34,694 nt of DNA from Clostridium sp. OF03-18AA (GTDB lineage: Bacteria > Bacillota > Clostridia > Lachnospirales > Lachnospiraceae), in contig NZ_QUEP01000024.1 of the NCBI RefSeq assembly GCF_003478035.1, forward strand, positions 1-34,694, written 5' to 3'. A program made the translations under genes and the position numbers. Position 1 is the first letter of the stretch, and every line of letters begins with the position of its first letter. Below the pieces are notes generated by a model. It searched no databases. It had not been told where the DNA came from and saw only the letters and a list, made by a program, of their open reading frames with translations. Below, piece by piece: positions 22,350 to 29,622 of the stretch.

Positions 22350-23252
22350 CTATTTATTTGTGCTGTCTGCATCAATTACAGACTGAAGCTGCTTCATAAG
22401 GGCATCATAGTTGTCCTTGTTATCAATTCCGCCGAGCATTGGTTCGCCTACAATATTGCCATTTCTGTCAACAAGTATAGTTGTTGGAAAGGCCATGATT
22501 TCTGAGGCATATTTACCGGCAGCACTAGAGGAGTCAATTGACAGATTACGATATTTGACACCCTGGCTTTCAAGAACAGAGGCAGCCTCTTTGATAGCTG
22601 TTTTATTGCCATCGAAGGTCTCAGTGTTGATGCCAACAACTTCTCCGCCCATTGATTTGATAGCATCATTTAATTCGTTAAGCTTGGATAATTCAGCGAC
22701 ACATGGTTTGCAGCCGGTAAACCAGAAATTGACGACTGTTACTGCATTACCGGAAAACAGGCTGTCATCAACCTTATTGCCATCAAAATCCTCACCGGAA
22801 AAATCACTGAATACAGATGAGGCTTTAGAGCTGTCCTTCTTGTTATCGTCTGATGATGTATTTTTGTTTTCAAGCTCTGCTATCTGTTCCTCGATTTTTC
22901 GTATGGTTTCAATATCCTCATTAAGTGTTTTAAGCTCATCGTCTGTGAATGAATTCTTGTTTGATTCTACGGTACCGACAAGATAATCAGCATAATTTCC
23001 GTTTGGATCGGCGTCACTTTTGTTCATCATGCCAAATGCCTTGTTCCACACATCAGCGTGATCTGCAAAAAGTTGATTTTCCTGCTGATATAAATCATCA
23101 AGCCTGGAATCTGATTTGCCAGATGCTTCTGAGCCGGCTTCAGTCTGAGTGTTCTTAGAATCTGTTGTGGAAGCTTGCTTTATGCCACATGCTGTAAGTG
23201 ATAATGCTATGCAGAGTGTAAAAATAGAAATAAATGATAATTTGTTTTTCAT
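22350..23252 (-). CDS. TlpA-like thioredoxin-fold lipoprotein
   Basis: This protein of about 300 residues begins MKNKLSFISIFTLCIALSLT followed by AC at the lipobox (Cys22), so it is anchored outside the membrane. Residues 40-140 are a charged, helical spacer. The C-terminal TlpA/redoxin domain has FWFTGCKPCVAEL with the active site CKPC at 181-184, and a cis-proline region AFPTTILVDRNGNIVGE. I start at 23252, with an AAAGGAG site; a longer in-frame version would run into the repeat element upstream. It probably moves electrons to extracytoplasmic disulfides together with the Fe-S membrane protein encoded just upstream. Confidence 0.88.
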   Translation of the reverse strand: MKNKLSFISIFTLCIALSLTACGIKQASTTDSKNTQTEAGSEASGKSDSRLDDLYQQENQLFADHADVWNKAFGMMNKSDADPNGNYADYLVGTVESNKNSFTDDELKTLNEDIETIRKIEEQIAELENKNTSSDDNKKDSSKASSVFSDFSGEDFDGNKVDDSLFSGNAVTVVNFWFTGCKPCVAELSKLNELNDAIKSMGGEVVGINTETFDGNKTAIKEAASVLESQGVKYRNLSIDSSSAAGKYASEIMAFPTTILVDRNGNIVGEPMLGGIDNKDNYDALMKQLQSVIDADSTNK

Positions 23253-23285
23253 GAGTAATTTCTCCTTTAAAATAATAGTAAAATG

Positions 23286-23418
23286 GTAACTTTTCAGTAG
23301 GTCTGCGCACATGCTGCGCTGACCGTAAGAACACATAGGCTAGAAAGCAAAAATCCCATCAGCGAAGCTGATCTGGAATGGATTTTTGCTCGTAACTATG
23401 AAGGTACTGAATAGTTAC
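23286..23418. repeat. MITE-like 133-bp hairpin element
   Basis: The ends are GTAACTTTTCAGTA (23286-23299) and TACTGAATAGTTAC (23405-23418), inverted repeats matching at 13 of 14 positions. Inside are GGTC-T-GCGCA/TGCGC-T-GACC (about 23300-23324), AGCAAAAATCC/GGATTTTTGCT (23346-23356 and 23380-23390) with ATCAGC-GAA-GCTGAT nested in it, and CGTAACTAT/ATAGTTACG (23391-23419) at the right end. It fills most of the gap between two genes of the same operon and codes for nothing. Confidence 0.65.
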
Positions 23419-23434
23419 GTAAAATGTTTAATAG

Positions 23435-24331
23435 CTATCTGTTGTCATTTTTTTGACATGATTTTCCCATAAACCGGTAGCAGATGGCGTCCTTCGGACA
23501 GGCCTTTATGCAGGCACCGCAGCGTATGCACTCGAGGTGATCCGGTGTCTTACACACATCCACATCCATCTTACATGCCTTTGAGCATTGACCGCATCCG
23601 ACACATTTGCTGCTATCAACGGTGATTTTGAGCAGGCTGACCTTATTAAATAATGAGTAGATTGCTCCAAGCGGACAAATCCATTTACAGAAGGGCCTGT
23701 AAAATAAGATACTTAGTACAATCACTGCAATTAAAATCATACACTTGAAAGAAAAAAGCTTTCCCAGCGCAGAACGGATAGCAGCATTTCCAATAGATAA
23801 CGGTATAGCACCCTCTAAAACACCCTGAGGACAGATATATTTGCAGAAGAACGGGTCTCCCATTCCTATAGAGTTCGTTACAAGCATCGGAAGAAGTATA
23901 ACGAAAACAATAAGAATGACATATTTTAGGTACCTAAGAGGCTTTAGTTTGGCTGTGGATAATTTCTTTCCGGGGATTTTATGAAGTAAATCCTGAAACC
24001 ATCCAAATGGGCACAAAAAACCACATATAAATCTGCCGAGAGTTACACCGAGTAAAATAAAAAATCCGGTTATGTAGTATGAAAACTTAAATTTTGATGA
24101 TCCAACAACTGCCTGAAATGCCCCTATTGGACAGGCTCCTGTCGCGGCAGGGCAGGAGTAGCAGTTTAATCCGGGTACGCATACTGTTTTTGCATTGCCC
24201 TGATATATTTTACCCTTAAATAAATTTGGAATATGAATATTGGTCAGCAGCGTTGCTGCGGCCTGTATCCAGCCACGTATTTTTGCCAGTTTTCTTGATA
24301 GTAATTTCTTTTCCTTATCCAATTCCGACAC
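23435..24331 (-). CDS. Membrane-bound 4Fe-4S protein (NapH/CcoG-like)
   Basis: This 298-aa protein has about 4-5 membrane spans. Three membrane-border C-x3-CP motifs are present (CGFLCPFGW, CKYICPQG, CKWICPLG). Two full ferredoxin clusters lie at the C-terminus (CVGCGQCSKACK, then CIRCGACIKACPKD). A Cys-rich start (CVPGLNCYSCPAATGACPIG) adds more ligands. This is the 4Fe-4S polyferredoxin type that passes electrons across the membrane. It overlaps the 47-aa CXXC gene upstream and is followed by the TlpA-like gene, suggesting a thiol-reduction relay. The start (ATG at 24331) has a purine-rich upstream stretch inside the small gene. Confidence 0.88.
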   Translation of the reverse strand: MSELDKEKKLLSRKLAKIRGWIQAAATLLTNIHIPNLFKGKIYQGNAKTVCVPGLNCYSCPAATGACPIGAFQAVVGSSKFKFSYYITGFFILLGVTLGRFICGFLCPFGWFQDLLHKIPGKKLSTAKLKPLRYLKYVILIVFVILLPMLVTNSIGMGDPFFCKYICPQGVLEGAIPLSIGNAAIRSALGKLFSFKCMILIAVIVLSILFYRPFCKWICPLGAIYSLFNKVSLLKITVDSSKCVGCGQCSKACKMDVDVCKTPDHLECIRCGACIKACPKDAICYRFMGKSCQKNDNR

Positions 24332-24458
24332 ACTCCAGACATAGTTTTATTGCTTTACCAAGCACTGTAGCCGCCTCACCTCTGACTGCACCATAGCTTA
24401 TCATGGATACACCAAGGATAAGCAGAATGATTTGACATGTTTTTTGGTATTTCAACAT
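24315..24458 (-). CDS. CD1871A-type small CXXC membrane protein
   Basis: This 47-codon gene gives MLKYQKTCQIILLILGVSMI, then SYGAVRGEAATVLGKAIKLC and ends LECVGIG. It has one transmembrane helix and a C-terminal CLEC (C-x-x-C) motif in a helix, matching the small CD1871A-like family of Clostridia (there on the CTn5 element). The start has AAAAGGAG. It overlaps the 4Fe-4S gene by 17 bp, so it is the first gene of the minus-strand operon. It is probably a redox or electron-transfer helper in the membrane; the function is inferred only from the CXXC and its neighbours. Confidence 0.75.
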   Translation of the reverse strand: MLKYQKTCQIILLILGVSMISYGAVRGEAATVLGKAIKLCLECVGIG

Positions 24459-24551
24459 AATGTTGCTCCTTTTTGTTGTATTGTTGACCAGCTGACTTTG
24501 GTATTATACAATATAGGTTGTAAAATTATTGTTAAGAAGCAGGAGAACATT

Positions 24552-25232
24552 TTGAGATTATTAATTGTTGAGGATGAGAAACAAATATGTGATATGGTTG
24601 CAAAGAGTCTGTATGCTGCCGGTTATGAGGTGGATACCTGTTATGATGGGAAAGAGGCTCTTGAATGTATACTGTCGGAGAATTATGATCTGATAGTTTT
24701 GGATTTGAATCTGCCGGGGATGGATGGCATGGAGCTTCTTAAGGAGCTTAGAAAATACAATGATGAAACTAAGGTTTTGATATTATCTGCAAGAGGTCAA
24801 ATTGCTGATAAGGTAGAGGGACTGGATGCAGGAGCAAATGATTACATGGAAAAACCATTCCATCTGCAGGAGCTTGAGGCACGTATCAGAAGCCTGACAA
24901 GAAGGAAATTTGTACAGAATGATATATGTCTTAAATGCGGAGAAATAAAGTTTGATACGATTAAACGCGAGGCATATGCAAAGGAAGAGCCGGTTCCACT
25001 GACAAGAAAAGAGAATGGTATTTTGGAATATTTACTTATCAATATAGGCAGACCGGTGAGTCAGGAGGAGCTGATAGAGCATGTGTGGGATGCCGCGGCA
25101 GACAGCTTTAGCGGAGCAATCAGGGTACATATGTCTTCACTTAGAAAAAAGCTTAAGGCGAAGCTGGGATATGATCCCATTCAGAACAAGGTAGGTGAAG
25201 GCTATAAAATACGGGAGAAGTCTGATAGATGA
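24552..25232 (+). CDS. OmpR-family response regulator
   Basis: This 226-aa protein has receiver residues ED at 7-8, the phosphoacceptor D51 in IVLDLNLPGMDG and EKPF with the conserved lysine near residue 100. The C-terminal winged helix reads PLTRKENGILEYLLINIGRP and SGAIRVHMSSLRKKL. The start is TTG at 24552, with AGGAG at 24541-24545; frames reaching back to 24432 would overlap the divergent promoter. The histidine kinase gene overlaps its stop by 4 bp. Because it is divergent from the thiol/Fe-S operon, that operon is its likely target. Confidence 0.9.
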   Translation: MRLLIVEDEKQICDMVAKSLYAAGYEVDTCYDGKEALECILSENYDLIVLDLNLPGMDGMELLKELRKYNDETKVLILSARGQIADKVEGLDAGANDYMEKPFHLQELEARIRSLTRRKFVQNDICLKCGEIKFDTIKREAYAKEEPVPLTRKENGILEYLLINIGRPVSQEELIEHVWDAAADSFSGAIRVHMSSLRKKLKAKLGYDPIQNKVGEGYKIREKSDR

Positions 25233-26386
25233 AAAGAATGTCGCTACAGTGGAGACTTACGTGCATTACTACATTGTGTATTGCTATTATATGTGGCTGC
25301 CTGACTATGTTTGTCTATAAAAATGGTGTGCATTACATCGATTCTCTGCAGGATGCGGTAGAGTCACAGGGGGATGAAAAAGGAAACAAATCAGATGAAA
25401 TATATATCAGCATACCGGACGATAAGTGGGATGAGTTTGCGGATAAATTTTCGGTTCAGGTGTACAATAATAAGGCCGACTATAAAAGAAACAGTCTGAT
25501 AATCACGGTTTTGCTGGCGCTTTTGGGAGGTGTCGTCACTTATTTTATAAGCGGGCATGCACTCAGACCAATCAGGGAGTTTTCAGATAAAATTGAAGAG
25601 GTACAGGCTCAGAATCTGTCTGATTCAAGAATAGAGGAAAACAATGTTAAGGAACTGAACCAGCTGGGTATTTCTTATAATAAGATGCTTGAGCGTCTGT
25701 CGGAAGCATTTGAGATACAGAGACAGTTTACTGCAAATGCAGCACATGAGCTGCGTACTCCATTAGCGTTAATGCAGGTACAGCTTGATTTATATAATTC
25801 TGCCTCTCACCCGGGAAATGATGCAGACACTTTGCAGACCATAAAAATGGTTACGGAACAAACTGATAAATTAAACAGGATGGTAAAGACTCTTCTTGAC
25901 ATGAGTGAGCTTCAGACGGTGGGGAGGGATGATAAAATTATATTGGATGCTATTGTTGAAGAGGTTTTGGCAGACCTTGAGCCTCTTGCCGTGGAAAAGA
26001 ATATAAAGCTGATTGGAAAATGTGAGGATGCCACTATGATAGGCAGTGATATCCTTATTTACAGGCTTGTATACAATCTGGTTGAGAATGCCATCAAATA
26101 TAATCATCCGCTCGGACAGGTTACAGTAACCGCATATCAGAGAAACAAGCATGTTTATCTGTCTGTAGAAGATACGGGAAGCGGAATACCAAAGGAGCTT
26201 AGGGAGAGAGTGTTCGAGCCATTCTTCCGTGTGGATAAATCCAGAAGCCGGGAGCTGGGTGGCGTAGGGCTAGGTCTTGCTTTTGTCCGTGAAATCGTTA
26301 GAGTACATGATGGCAGTATTTGTATCAAATCAGGCAAGACTGGGGGAACGATTTTCGAGGTGACTTTTGCACAGCATTCAATGTAG
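25229..26386 (+). CDS. Sensor histidine kinase
   Basis: This 385-aa protein has a transmembrane helix at about 9-28, an extracytoplasmic segment of about 60 residues, a second helix at about 90-110 and a HAMP-like linker. HisKA follows with the phosphorylated H173 in NAAHELRTPLALMQ. The ATP domain has NLVENAIKYN (N box), DTGSGIP (G1), and GGVGLGLAFVREIV (G2). It starts at the ATGA overlap with the response regulator. The extracytoplasmic loop is rich in Asp/Lys and lacks a recognised sensory domain. Redox or thiol stress is the plausible signal given the divergent operon. Confidence 0.9.
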   Translation: MKRMSLQWRLTCITTLCIAIICGCLTMFVYKNGVHYIDSLQDAVESQGDEKGNKSDEIYISIPDDKWDEFADKFSVQVYNNKADYKRNSLIITVLLALLGGVVTYFISGHALRPIREFSDKIEEVQAQNLSDSRIEENNVKELNQLGISYNKMLERLSEAFEIQRQFTANAAHELRTPLALMQVQLDLYNSASHPGNDADTLQTIKMVTEQTDKLNRMVKTLLDMSELQTVGRDDKIILDAIVEEVLADLEPLAVEKNIKLIGKCEDATMIGSDILIYRLVYNLVENAIKYNHPLGQVTVTAYQRNKHVYLSVEDTGSGIPKELRERVFEPFFRVDKSRSRELGGVGLGLAFVREIVRVHDGSICIKSGKTGGTIFEVTFAQHSM

Positions 26387-26562
26387 CGTTCCATTTTACA
26401 CATTTGTCAACGCTATTAAAACAGATTTGCTAAATGAGAAAAATAGAATAATTTGTTATTTGAGTAGAACTTTTTCTGTAAATAGCTAATAACAGCAAGG
26501 TCTTCTATGGTAAAATATAAATCATAGGAGGCCTTCCAAAACAGTTAATCAGTTTCAATCCG

Positions 26563-27357
26563 ATGCAGTATATTAAGCTGAAAAGGCAGGCAGAGGAAGT
26601 TGATCTCTTTTCCGATGATGAAGTCGAAGAAGGCACACAGCCGATCTCACATGAAGATTATGAACGGCTTATCAAGTACCTGGAAAAGAAAAATCCACCT
26701 GCGATCCTTCCAATCCAGATTGCATACTATGCAGGACTTCGTATCGGGGAAACCTGTGGTCTTACATGGCAGGACATCAACCTTGAAGAACAATGTCTGA
26801 CCATAAAACGCAGTATCCGTTACGACGGTGCAAAGCATAAAAATGTGATTGGAACAACCAAGCGAAAAAAAGTAAGGATTGTTGATTTTGGAGATACGCT
26901 GACTGAAATATTGAAAACAGCCAGACGGGAACAACTGAAAAGCCGGATGCAGTACGGAGAACTTTACCACCGCAACTACTACAAAGAAGTTCATGTAAAA
27001 AACAGGGTGTATTATGAATACTATCACCTTGACGGAACGCAGGAAGTCCCAGCAGATTATAAAGAAATATCCTTTGTCTGCCTCAGACCGGATGGCAGTC
27101 TGGAACTGCCGAGTACACTCGGCATTGTATGTAGGTCAGTGTCAAAGAAGCTGGAAAGATTTGAAGATTTTCACTTTCACCAGTTACGGCACACCTACAC
27201 CAGCAACCTGCTCTCAAACGGGGCAGCTCCCAAAGATGTACAGGAACTGTTAGGACATTCCGATGTCAGTACCACAATGAACATTTACGCTCACTCAACA
27301 AGAAAAGCAAAGCGGGATTCCGCAAGACTTCTTGATAAAGTAGCGAGCAACGCTTAA
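26563..27357 (+). CDS. Tyrosine recombinase, N-terminally truncated
   Basis: This 264-aa frame contains a complete catalytic domain: Arg in YYAGLRIGE (R60), beta-hairpin Lys in TTKRKKVRIV, HQLRH (H206, R209), H232 in LLGHSDVS and nucleophile Y242 in MNIYAHS. Full integrases of this Tn916-like branch are about 380 aa, with an arm-binding domain and a core-binding domain that usually lead into NPMxYIKL. Here the same NPMQYIKL junction is at the start and the upstream frame stops after about 15 more codons, so the N-terminal domains are lost. It is likely inactive for integration. It sits at the edge of the thiol/TCS cargo. Confidence 0.8.
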   Translation: MQYIKLKRQAEEVDLFSDDEVEEGTQPISHEDYERLIKYLEKKNPPAILPIQIAYYAGLRIGETCGLTWQDINLEEQCLTIKRSIRYDGAKHKNVIGTTKRKKVRIVDFGDTLTEILKTARREQLKSRMQYGELYHRNYYKEVHVKNRVYYEYYHLDGTQEVPADYKEISFVCLRPDGSLELPSTLGIVCRSVSKKLERFEDFHFHQLRHTYTSNLLSNGAAPKDVQELLGHSDVSTTMNIYAHSTRKAKRDSARLLDKVASNA

Positions 27358-27366
27358 TAAAAAATC

Positions 27367-27410
27367 CCCTTATTTCCCTTGCGGATTCCTCACAAGGGCA
27401 AAAATAAGGG
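27367..27410 (+). terminator. Stem-loop after the integrase
   Basis: CCCTTATTT (27367-27375) pairs with AAATAAGGG (27402-27410), and CCCTTG pairs with CAAGGG inside. An A-rich stretch follows, not a T-run. It could also be part of the element end. No other feature is seen in 27411-27540. Confidence 0.45.
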
Positions 27411-27540
27411 AAAATACATATCATTTCACTATCTAATTGGCTGAAAAACCTGTAAAATAATGAAAGTTCAGGAAATCTCTCCACAAATTCCGATTTGTCG
27501 ATGCCAAAAGGACAAAACAGTATATCGCGGAGGCAATGGC

Positions 27541-27771
27541 ATGAATAAATTCTATGATTTATTAAAATATATTATCTATGCGAGTTTCTACGTGATTGTG
27601 ATTAAAACGGGTATGGATTTCTATGAGTATAAGCGCTTTCCGAAACTATACGAATCGAATTCTGCACCGTGGTATACGGAAGCGTTACTGTATTGCGTCG
27701 CTTCTTTTGCGGTGATCATCGTATGTTTCGCGCTTAGAGTAATCATAAAGCGAAAGATGAAGAAGGGGTGA
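27541..27771 (+). CDS. Small two-helix membrane protein
   Basis: This is a 76-aa protein. It starts MNKFYDLLKYIIYASFYVIV with a transmembrane helix, a polar loop (MDFYEYKRFPKLYESNSAPW) and a second helix (EALLYCVASFAVIIVCFALRV) before a basic tail. I use ATG at 27541, with CGGAGGCAATGGC before it; the longer frame from 27460 lacks a ribosome site. It overlaps or abuts the DUF2500 gene and may be its partner. Function is unknown. Confidence 0.65.
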   Translation: MNKFYDLLKYIIYASFYVIVIKTGMDFYEYKRFPKLYESNSAPWYTEALLYCVASFAVIIVCFALRVIIKRKMKKG

Positions 27772-27776
27772 GTCAT

Positions 27777-28148
27777 ATGTTTATGCTGTTTGAGTTTATG
27801 TTTCCAATTATCTTCGTAATGGTTTTCGGCATGATCATCCTCCAGTTTGTAGCAGGAATCGGAACATGGCATAAAAACAATCAGTCACCGCGTTTGTCGG
27901 TGAGCGCAACTGTAGTTGCAAAGCGAGAAAACGTATCGCATCACAGCCACCCAAATGGAGGTGATCCATCTGGTGCGCATGGGTATCATACGACCTCGAG
28001 TACCAGTTACTATGTAACATTTCAGGTGGAGAGCGGTGATCGGATGGAATTGCAGGTTTCTGGTAGGGAATATGGAATGCTGGCAGAAGGAGACATTGGG
28101 AAACTTACTTTTCAGGGGACGAGATATCTATCATTTGAGCGTGTGTGA
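27777..28148 (+). CDS. DUF2500-family membrane protein
   Basis: This is a protein of about 123 residues. One N-terminal transmembrane helix (FEFMFPIIFVMVFGMIILQF) is followed by a DUF2500-like extracytoplasmic beta domain: SVSATVVAKREN, TSSTSYYVTFQVESGDRMEL, then GDIGKLTFQGTRYLSFER. ATG at 27777 has AAGGGG 9 bp upstream; an in-frame GTG at 27768 overlaps the previous stop. It is cotranscribed with the small membrane protein. YhhM-type members have no established activity. Confidence 0.82.
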   Translation: MFMLFEFMFPIIFVMVFGMIILQFVAGIGTWHKNNQSPRLSVSATVVAKRENVSHHSHPNGGDPSGAHGYHTTSSTSYYVTFQVESGDRMELQVSGREYGMLAEGDIGKLTFQGTRYLSFERV

Positions 28149-28197
28149 TGGTAGTGTCAAATAATCTATGAAAAACTGAGTCAAATAAAAGGCTCAA

Positions 28198-28344
28198 TTG
28201 AAGGATACCTTTATTATTCGGCGCGGTGGAACGGAAATCATCATACAGGAAGGTAAACTGCTGAATCGGGAGATACTGTCCAGTGGTACAGCAGAAGGAA
28301 TTGAGACCATTAGGGCAGCCAACATCAAGAAAAAGGGAACATAA
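28198..28344 (+). pseudogene. AAA-ATPase-like C-terminal scrap
   Basis: The frame reads KDTFIIRRGGTEIIIQEGK and LLNREILSSGTAEGIETI, ending NIKKKGT. The NREILSSGT-x-EGI stretch resembles the region after Walker B of OLD/AAA-type ATPases found in defence and element genes, where it leads to a Sensor-like part. No start codon other than TTG, and no ATPase motifs. The identification is tentative. Confidence 0.3.
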
Positions 28345-28348
28345 AAAG

Positions 28349-28384
28349 GCAGAGCATTGCTAATGCTGCAATGTTCTGCTTTTT
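28349..28384 (+). terminator. Intrinsic terminator
   Basis: GCAGAGCATTGC (28349-28360) pairs with GCAATGTTCTGC (28368-28379) with one G-T pair, 7-nt loop, followed by TTTTT. It closes the ATPase scrap. Confidence 0.75.
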
Positions 28385-28430
28385 ATGTTTGTGTTAGGCT
28401 TTGCTGGCAGTAGTCTACCAGAATTTCTCA

Positions 28431-28988
28431 TTACAGTGTTTTGCTAAAGGAATCAGATGGAGCCATACTCTGGATTTTCCTGTATTCTCTGGGTGACATT
28501 TTGACTATAGACTGAAAAGCGCTTGAAAACTTTCCCTGGGTTTGGTAGCCTGCCTGGGAAGCAATATCCGCAATAGTGGCATTTGTTTCCCGTAATAATT
28601 TCATAGCCTGACGCACCCGAAATTCCTTCATATAGGTGGCGATAGGCTGGCCGTAGACTGCCTTGAATATCTCCTTTAGAGTAGAGGTGTTTATCAAATA
28701 CTGTTTGGAAAGTTCTGCAATCGTAAATCGTTGATCCAAGTGCTCTGTCAACTGTTGATGAATTTCTTTTATCAATTCGGTTTGCTGGGAGAAGTATTGA
28801 GTCAGTTCTTTATGCTCCGATTTCATGTTGCTCAAATAAATCAAAATTTCCAGCACCTTCAATTTCAAGAGGGGGATTCGAACGGACACAGGAGCAGACA
28901 AGAGTGGGGCAAAAATATGCTCTAAATCGGAACAGGACAGGATTGCGGATGGCTTCTTGCAGTAGCGATCCTCTTCAATCATTCGCAA
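28431..28988 (-). CDS. AraC-family regulator lacking its N-terminal domain
   Basis: This 185-aa frame has an intact C-terminal double helix-turn-helix: LDQRFTIAELSKQYLINTST with LKEIFKAVYGQPIATYMKEF, then MKLLRETNATIADIASQAGY and FQSIVKMSPREYRK. The preceding helical linker (LKVLEILIYLSNM) matches the PchR-like branch, whose members have about 300 residues. The 110 or so residues of the N-terminal sensory domain are missing; upstream on this strand the frame closes after about 12 codons. It may still bind DNA but probably without a ligand switch. Confidence 0.75.
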   Translation of the reverse strand: MRMIEEDRYCKKPSAILSCSDLEHIFAPLLSAPVSVRIPLLKLKVLEILIYLSNMKSEHKELTQYFSQQTELIKEIHQQLTEHLDQRFTIAELSKQYLINTSTLKEIFKAVYGQPIATYMKEFRVRQAMKLLRETNATIADIASQAGYQTQGKFSSAFQSIVKMSPREYRKIQSMAPSDSFSKTL

Positions 28989-29052
28989 AATACGGGGTAT
29001 AGGCCTCTCCGGTTCTCAGTATAGTCCCGCAAGGAGGTTCCGTATTTCCCGT

Positions 29053-29496
29053 TCAGAAGAATTTTTGTCCCAAATGGAAGAGTTTCATGTGATATTGTTC
29101 CAGCACATCTTTCAGCGTGATTTCTTGCATTCTTTGTTCCGCTGTTTTTTGAATGTCCAAGTAAAAATCCCGCAGCACCAGTTGGATATTTACACCCACG
29201 CCACAGGCAGGATTGGTGTGGATGTCCTGATGGAGCAGGGGCTTGTTGCCCTCTACTGCCCGATAGGCATCCAGCAGAGTGATTTTCTCCGGCTCACGAG
29301 CCAGAGCAGGTCGGGGATGTCCCTTCACGCTGACCAGCAGTCCACCCTTCCGCAGGGCGGACATGAGCTGACGCACATAGGCAGGATTCGTCTGAATGCT
29401 CTCTGCCAGCTTGTTACTGGTCAGGTCACAGTCTGGGTACAGAGCGATAAAAGCCAGAATATGAACAGCATCGCTAAGGCGGGTGGGATATTTCAT
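29053..29496 (-). CDS. Rrf2-family transcriptional regulator
   Basis: This 147-aa protein starts MKYPTRLSDAVHILAFIALY and carries the Rrf2 winged helix: LTSNKLAESIQTNPAYVRQL, MSALRKGGLLVSVKGHPRPA with LAREPEKITLLDAYRAVE. Fe-S-binding Rrf2 proteins have three closely spaced cysteines; here a single one is in NPACGVGVN, so this is more like the cluster-free YwnA type. The start has AAGGAGATCAGACC. It is divergent from the tandem Sir2-like genes, with about 126 bp of shared promoter region containing a perfect 13-bp inverted repeat. Confidence 0.9.
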   Translation of the reverse strand: MKYPTRLSDAVHILAFIALYPDCDLTSNKLAESIQTNPAYVRQLMSALRKGGLLVSVKGHPRPALAREPEKITLLDAYRAVEGNKPLLHQDIHTNPACGVGVNIQLVLRDFYLDIQKTAEQRMQEITLKDVLEQYHMKLFHLGQKFF

Positions 29497-29520
29497 GGTC
29501 TGATCTCCTTTTTTACTTGA

Positions 29521-29599
29521 TGTTATTTTTATTATAACAGCATATTGACAGTAACGCAAGAGGATGCTAAGATGGTTTGAAGTAAAAATAAAAATAACA
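29521..29599. promoter_or_regulatory. Widely spaced inverted repeat around the Sir2 promoter
   Basis: TGTTATTTTTATT (29521-29533) and AATAAAAATAACA (29587-29599) are exact inverted copies 53 bp apart, enclosing the promoter at 29545-29573. They are probable paired binding sites of the divergent Rrf2 regulator, which could loop or cover both promoters. Confidence 0.5.
29545..29573 (+). promoter_or_regulatory. Promoter of the Sir2-like operon
   Basis: TTGACA (29545-29550), 17-bp spacer, TAAGAT (29568-29573). The start codon is 50 bp downstream. Confidence 0.7.
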
Positions 29600-29622
29600 C
29601 CAACTCGAAAGGAATGGTGACA

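Noticed and set aside
27358..27540. CRISPR-like or attachment-site repeats after the integrase
   Set aside because: Only one inverted repeat is present; no direct repeat of useful length was found, and no CRISPR array exists anywhere in the window.
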